Assembly: GCA_016713035.1 (NCBI GenBank)
Contig: JADJPW010000002.1
Coordinates: 248,001-312,000 of the forward strand
Reading direction: 5' to 3'
Length of the DNA: 64,000 bases
Source of the DNA: Verrucomicrobiaceae bacterium
GTDB lineage: Bacteria > Verrucomicrobiota > Verrucomicrobiia > Verrucomicrobiales > Verrucomicrobiaceae
Shown: one piece after another, positions 61,503-64,000 of the stretch
How the letters are laid out: every line of letters starts with the position of its first letter
Position numbering within the stretch: the first letter of the stretch is position 1
The notes under the pieces: generated by a model
The model's database searches: none
What the model was told of the DNA's origin: nothing
Seen by the model: the letters and a program-made list of their open reading frames with translations, nothing else
Made by a program: the position numbers and the translations under genes

Positions 61503-62444
61503 TCAGCAGCTAGGCACACGGATCTCCAGCCACTGCGCATCCGCAGAGGCATTTTGCACCGCACGGGCCACATCAGGCATCCCAGCCGGTAAAATGGCAA
61601 AATCACCCGCTCGGAAGATTTTCCCCGCGAGCTCGATCTGGCCGCGTGTGACCGCCAAAGTCAGATTTTCGCCCTGTTGGCCGATCTGCGACTGCCCAGA
61701 GGCCAGCTTGACCTCAAAATGCTCGCAATTCACCAGCGTGCCATCAGCCGCCATGCGCTGCATCTCCGGCTCGTAGTCGGTGTAGTCGATGCTCGCCAGC
61801 GACTCCGCGATGTGCAGCGCACGCGGCTTCCCATCCAGCCCCACGCGGTTCCAGTCAAACACGCGATACGTCGTATCGCTATTCTGCTGGATCTCATAGA
61901 TCAGCAAACCCGCCCCGATGGCATGAATCCGGCCACTCGGAATGAAAAGGCAGTCCCCCGTCTGCGGATGCAGCACATGCACCACCTCCGCCAGCGTGCC
62001 GTTTTGCAGCGCCGCCTCGAAATCGGCACGCGTGACGCCCTTTTTCAGACCCGCATAGATTTTCGCCCCTGGATCGGCATGCGCGATGAACCACATCTCC
62101 GTCTTCGGATCACCCCCGAGCTGCGGTGCCACGCTCGCAGGTGGATGCACCTGGATAGACAGATCATCACACGCATCGAGAATCTTCATCAGCAGCGGAA
62201 AACTCGCCGATTCATTGCGCAGTGAGCCAAACACCTCCGCGCGATGTTTTTGCCACAGCGCATGCAGCGTCACGCCCTGCTCCGTCGTGCTCATCGCCTC
62301 CGCACGGTCACTGACCTCCCACGACTCGCCAAACGGCGTCGTTTCATCCGGCAGCGTGCGACCGAGCACCGTCTCTAAGCGGCGGCCACCCCAGACGCGG
62401 GATTGATAATGCGGAGCAAAAGAAATGGGCTGATCAAAAGTCAT
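61503..62444 (-). CDS. manA: Class I mannose-6-phosphate isomerase
   Basis: The start at 62444 (MTFDQPISFAPHYQSRVWGG) matches the family's beginning; upstream codons do not. The 313-residue product has DDLSIQVHPPASVAPQLGGD with zinc ligands Gln/His, KTEMWFIAHADPGA with the zinc Glu, and GDCLFIPSGRIHAIGAG with the zinc His. It interconverts fructose-6-phosphate and mannose-6-phosphate. The short bacterial (YvyI/ManA) type is indicated by length. It is convergent with the DUF1501 gene. Confidence 0.92.
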   Translation of the reverse strand: MTFDQPISFAPHYQSRVWGGRRLETVLGRTLPDETTPFGESWEVSDRAEAMSTTEQGVTLHALWQKHRAEVFGSLRNESASFPLLMKILDACDDLSIQVHPPASVAPQLGGDPKTEMWFIAHADPGAKIYAGLKKGVTRADFEAALQNGTLAEVVHVLHPQTGDCLFIPSGRIHAIGAGLLIYEIQQNSDTTYRVFDWNRVGLDGKPRALHIAESLASIDYTDYEPEMQRMAADGTLVNCEHFEVKLASGQSQIGQQGENLTLAVTRGQIELAGKIFRAGDFAILPAGMPDVARAVQNASADAQWLEIRVPSC

Positions 62445-62506
62445 ACGCACAACCAAAGCACGGGGTGCATTGACGTAGCAAGAGCCACTTGCCAAGATAC
62501 ACACCC

Positions 62507-63895
62507 ATGCACCTCGTCGATCCTGCCTTTATCGAAGCTCTGAAACTCTGCACCAGTGCAGACCGCGTGCTCACGCGGGATGAGGATGTGCTGCCCTACT
62601 CCTTTGATGGCACCGCCACGCTGAAGCAGCGGCCGGGAGCGGTCGTTTTCCCGCTCACGACAGAGGAGGTCGCTGCATGTGTGCGTCTAGCACGTCAGCA
62701 CGGCATCGCCGTCGTCACTCGCGGCAGTGGCACCGGACTCAGTGGCGGCAGCGTGCCGCTGGCAGGCTGCCTCGTGCTCTGCCTCGTGCGCATGGACAGG
62801 CTCATCGAGCTGGATGAAAAAAACCTCACCCTGCGTGCTCAGAGCGGCGTCATCACCAAAGAGATCGACGATGCATGTGCCAAAGTAGGCCTCTTTTACC
62901 CACCAGACCCCGGCTCGATGAAGATCAGCACCATCGGTGGCAATGTGGCGGAAAATTCTGGCGGCCTGCGCGGACTCAAATACGGCGTGACGCGGGATTA
63001 CGTCATGGGCATCGAAGTCGTGCTCCCAGACGGCACCGTGACCTTCCTGGGCAACAAATGCGTCAAAGATGTGGCTGGTTACTCCATGAAGGACCTCTTC
63101 GTCGGCAGTGAAGGCACCTTGGGCATCATCACCGAGGTGCTGCTGAAGGTGCTCCCACGCCCGCAGGCACGCCAGACCATGCTCGCACTCTATGACTCCA
63201 TGGAGCAGGCCGCAGAGACCATTAGCGCCATCATCGCCGCCAAGATCATCCCCTGCACGCTCGAGTTCCTCGATCGCATGACTGTGGGCTGCGTGGAGGA
63301 TTTCGCCAAAATGGGCCTACCGACCGATGTGGAGGCCGTCGTCCTCATGGAGACAGATGGCCACCCCGTCGTCGTCGCAGAGGAAGCCGCCCGCATGATG
63401 GAGCTAGCCCGCGCCAATGGTGCCCGCGAGGTCCGCGCCGCTAGCAATGAGCAAGAAGGCGCCAAGCTCGCCGCCGCACGCCGCAGCGCCTTCTCCGCAC
63501 TCGCACGCGTGCGTCCCACCACCATCCTCGAAGACGTCACCGTGCCCCGCAGCGAGCTCGCACGCATGGTCCGCTACATCAGCGACGTCGCCGCCCGCCA
63601 TCGGCTACAAATCGGCACCTTCGGCCACCTCGGGGATGGGAACCTGCACCCCACCTTTTTGACCAACGAACGCGATCATGAGGAAATGCACCGCGTCGAG
63701 GCCGCACTGGAGGAGATCGTCGCAGAGACGCTCAGACTCGGCGGCACCGTCACCGGCGAGCACGGCGTCGGATTGGCCAAAAAAGGCTTCATCAAGCGCC
63801 AACTCGGTGAAGGCAGCTACGAGCTCATGCGCACCATCAAGCGTGCTCTCGATCCACAATCACTGCTGAATCCTGGGAAGATTTTCGACCTTTAA
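62507..63895 (+). CDS. FAD-linked oxidase of the GlcD/lactate dehydrogenase family
   Basis: From the ATG at 62507 the product is 462 residues. The FAD_binding_4 domain is seen in AVVTRGSGTGLSGGSVPL and TIGGNVAENSGGLRGLKYG, followed by LPDGTVTFLGNKCVKDVAGY. The FAD-oxidase C domain ends with FGHLGDGNLHP and GGTVTGEHGVGLAKKGF. This is typical of glycolate oxidase subunit GlcD or D-lactate dehydrogenase. No glcE/glcF partner lies within the window, but the next gene lies beyond its edge. Confidence 0.9.
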   Translation: MHLVDPAFIEALKLCTSADRVLTRDEDVLPYSFDGTATLKQRPGAVVFPLTTEEVAACVRLARQHGIAVVTRGSGTGLSGGSVPLAGCLVLCLVRMDRLIELDEKNLTLRAQSGVITKEIDDACAKVGLFYPPDPGSMKISTIGGNVAENSGGLRGLKYGVTRDYVMGIEVVLPDGTVTFLGNKCVKDVAGYSMKDLFVGSEGTLGIITEVLLKVLPRPQARQTMLALYDSMEQAAETISAIIAAKIIPCTLEFLDRMTVGCVEDFAKMGLPTDVEAVVLMETDGHPVVVAEEAARMMELARANGAREVRAASNEQEGAKLAAARRSAFSALARVRPTTILEDVTVPRSELARMVRYISDVAARHRLQIGTFGHLGDGNLHPTFLTNERDHEEMHRVEAALEEIVAETLRLGGTVTGEHGVGLAKKGFIKRQLGEGSYELMRTIKRALDPQSLLNPGKIFDL

Positions 63896-63970
63896 GTGCC
63901 GCGTAATCCGCTGCGCACCCTCAACTCCTCTCTTGGCAAAGCGCGGCGCTTCTCTCACACTCCGCCCGCC

Positions 63971-64000
63971 ATGCCCGCCGCTGCCAAAAAAGCCTCCAAA
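63971..64000 (+). CDS. Start of a gene running off the window end
   Basis: The ATG at 63971 opens MPAAAKKASK and is cut by the window edge. Such Ala/Lys-rich starts are seen in many DNA- or RNA-binding proteins, so nothing firm can be said. Confidence 0.35.
   Translation, partial: MPAAAKKASK

Overview
The window looks like chromosome of a Verrucomicrobium (Verrucomicrobiaceae/Prosthecobacter-like). This is inferred from gene content: an autotransporter-associated beta-strand repeat protein with a PEP-CTERM tail, DUF1501 proteins, Planctomycete-type cytochrome c domains (CxxCH), SHD1-like domains, many secreted sulfatase/sialidase-type hydrolases and many Tat or lipoprotein signals. No rRNA, tRNA, CRISPR array or phage was seen.

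Region 1 (1-16.1 kb) is accessory and is the most unusual part. Three tandem SUMF1/FGE-fold lipoproteins (+) and a REP-associated transposase (+) face a long minus-strand run. Reading from 16.1 kb downwards, that run is: ECF sigma factor, membrane anti-sigma-like protein, caspase-like protein with a peptidoglycan-binding-type tail, four related lipoproteins, a small secreted protein, a second caspase (DUF4384 type), an OmpA-like protein, two more SUMF1 lipoproteins and a third caspase. Four places carry the same promoter-like element, GCAATCAAA-N13-CGATT[C/G]A, with identical spacing: before the SUMF1 array, before both caspases with PG-binding tails, and before the small secreted protein. I infer an ECF-controlled envelope regulon built on caspase and SUMF1 proteins. 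The same region is peppered with paired-hairpin REP elements. One lies in frame inside the anti-sigma gene, and another supplies the end of a caspase gene.

Region 2 (16.2-29.3 kb) holds class I fumarase, a prenyltransferase/terpene-cyclase-like repeat protein, cytochrome-domain proteins, a PHP-domain protein, a 3D-domain protein, a Gfo/Idh/MocA oxidoreductase, a large secreted protein and an orphan sugar ABC permease.

Region 3 (29.7-41.7 kb) is a surface and glycan region: a giant beta-strand-repeat protein, sialidase, pectate-lyase-fold protein, two sulfatases with CxPSR active sites, and a membrane-anchored protein. A sialate O-acetylesterase at 55.9 kb fits the same diet.

Region 4 (41.8-49.5 kb) is the cell-shape locus: a broken FHA-cyclase gene, then mreB-mreC-mreD-mrdA and an RNase E/G gene. 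Region 5 (49.7-64 kb) mixes DUF1501 proteins, a metallophosphoesterase, a sugar isomerase, an MFS carrier, an amidase, TypA/BipA, mannose-6-phosphate isomerase and a GlcD-type oxidase.

About fifteen single-base frameshifts, mostly in short homopolymers, break genes at 1.6-14.9 kb and 41.9-52 kb but not elsewhere. They are either residual sequencing errors or recent decay. Affected genes are annotated across the break, with the break position stated.
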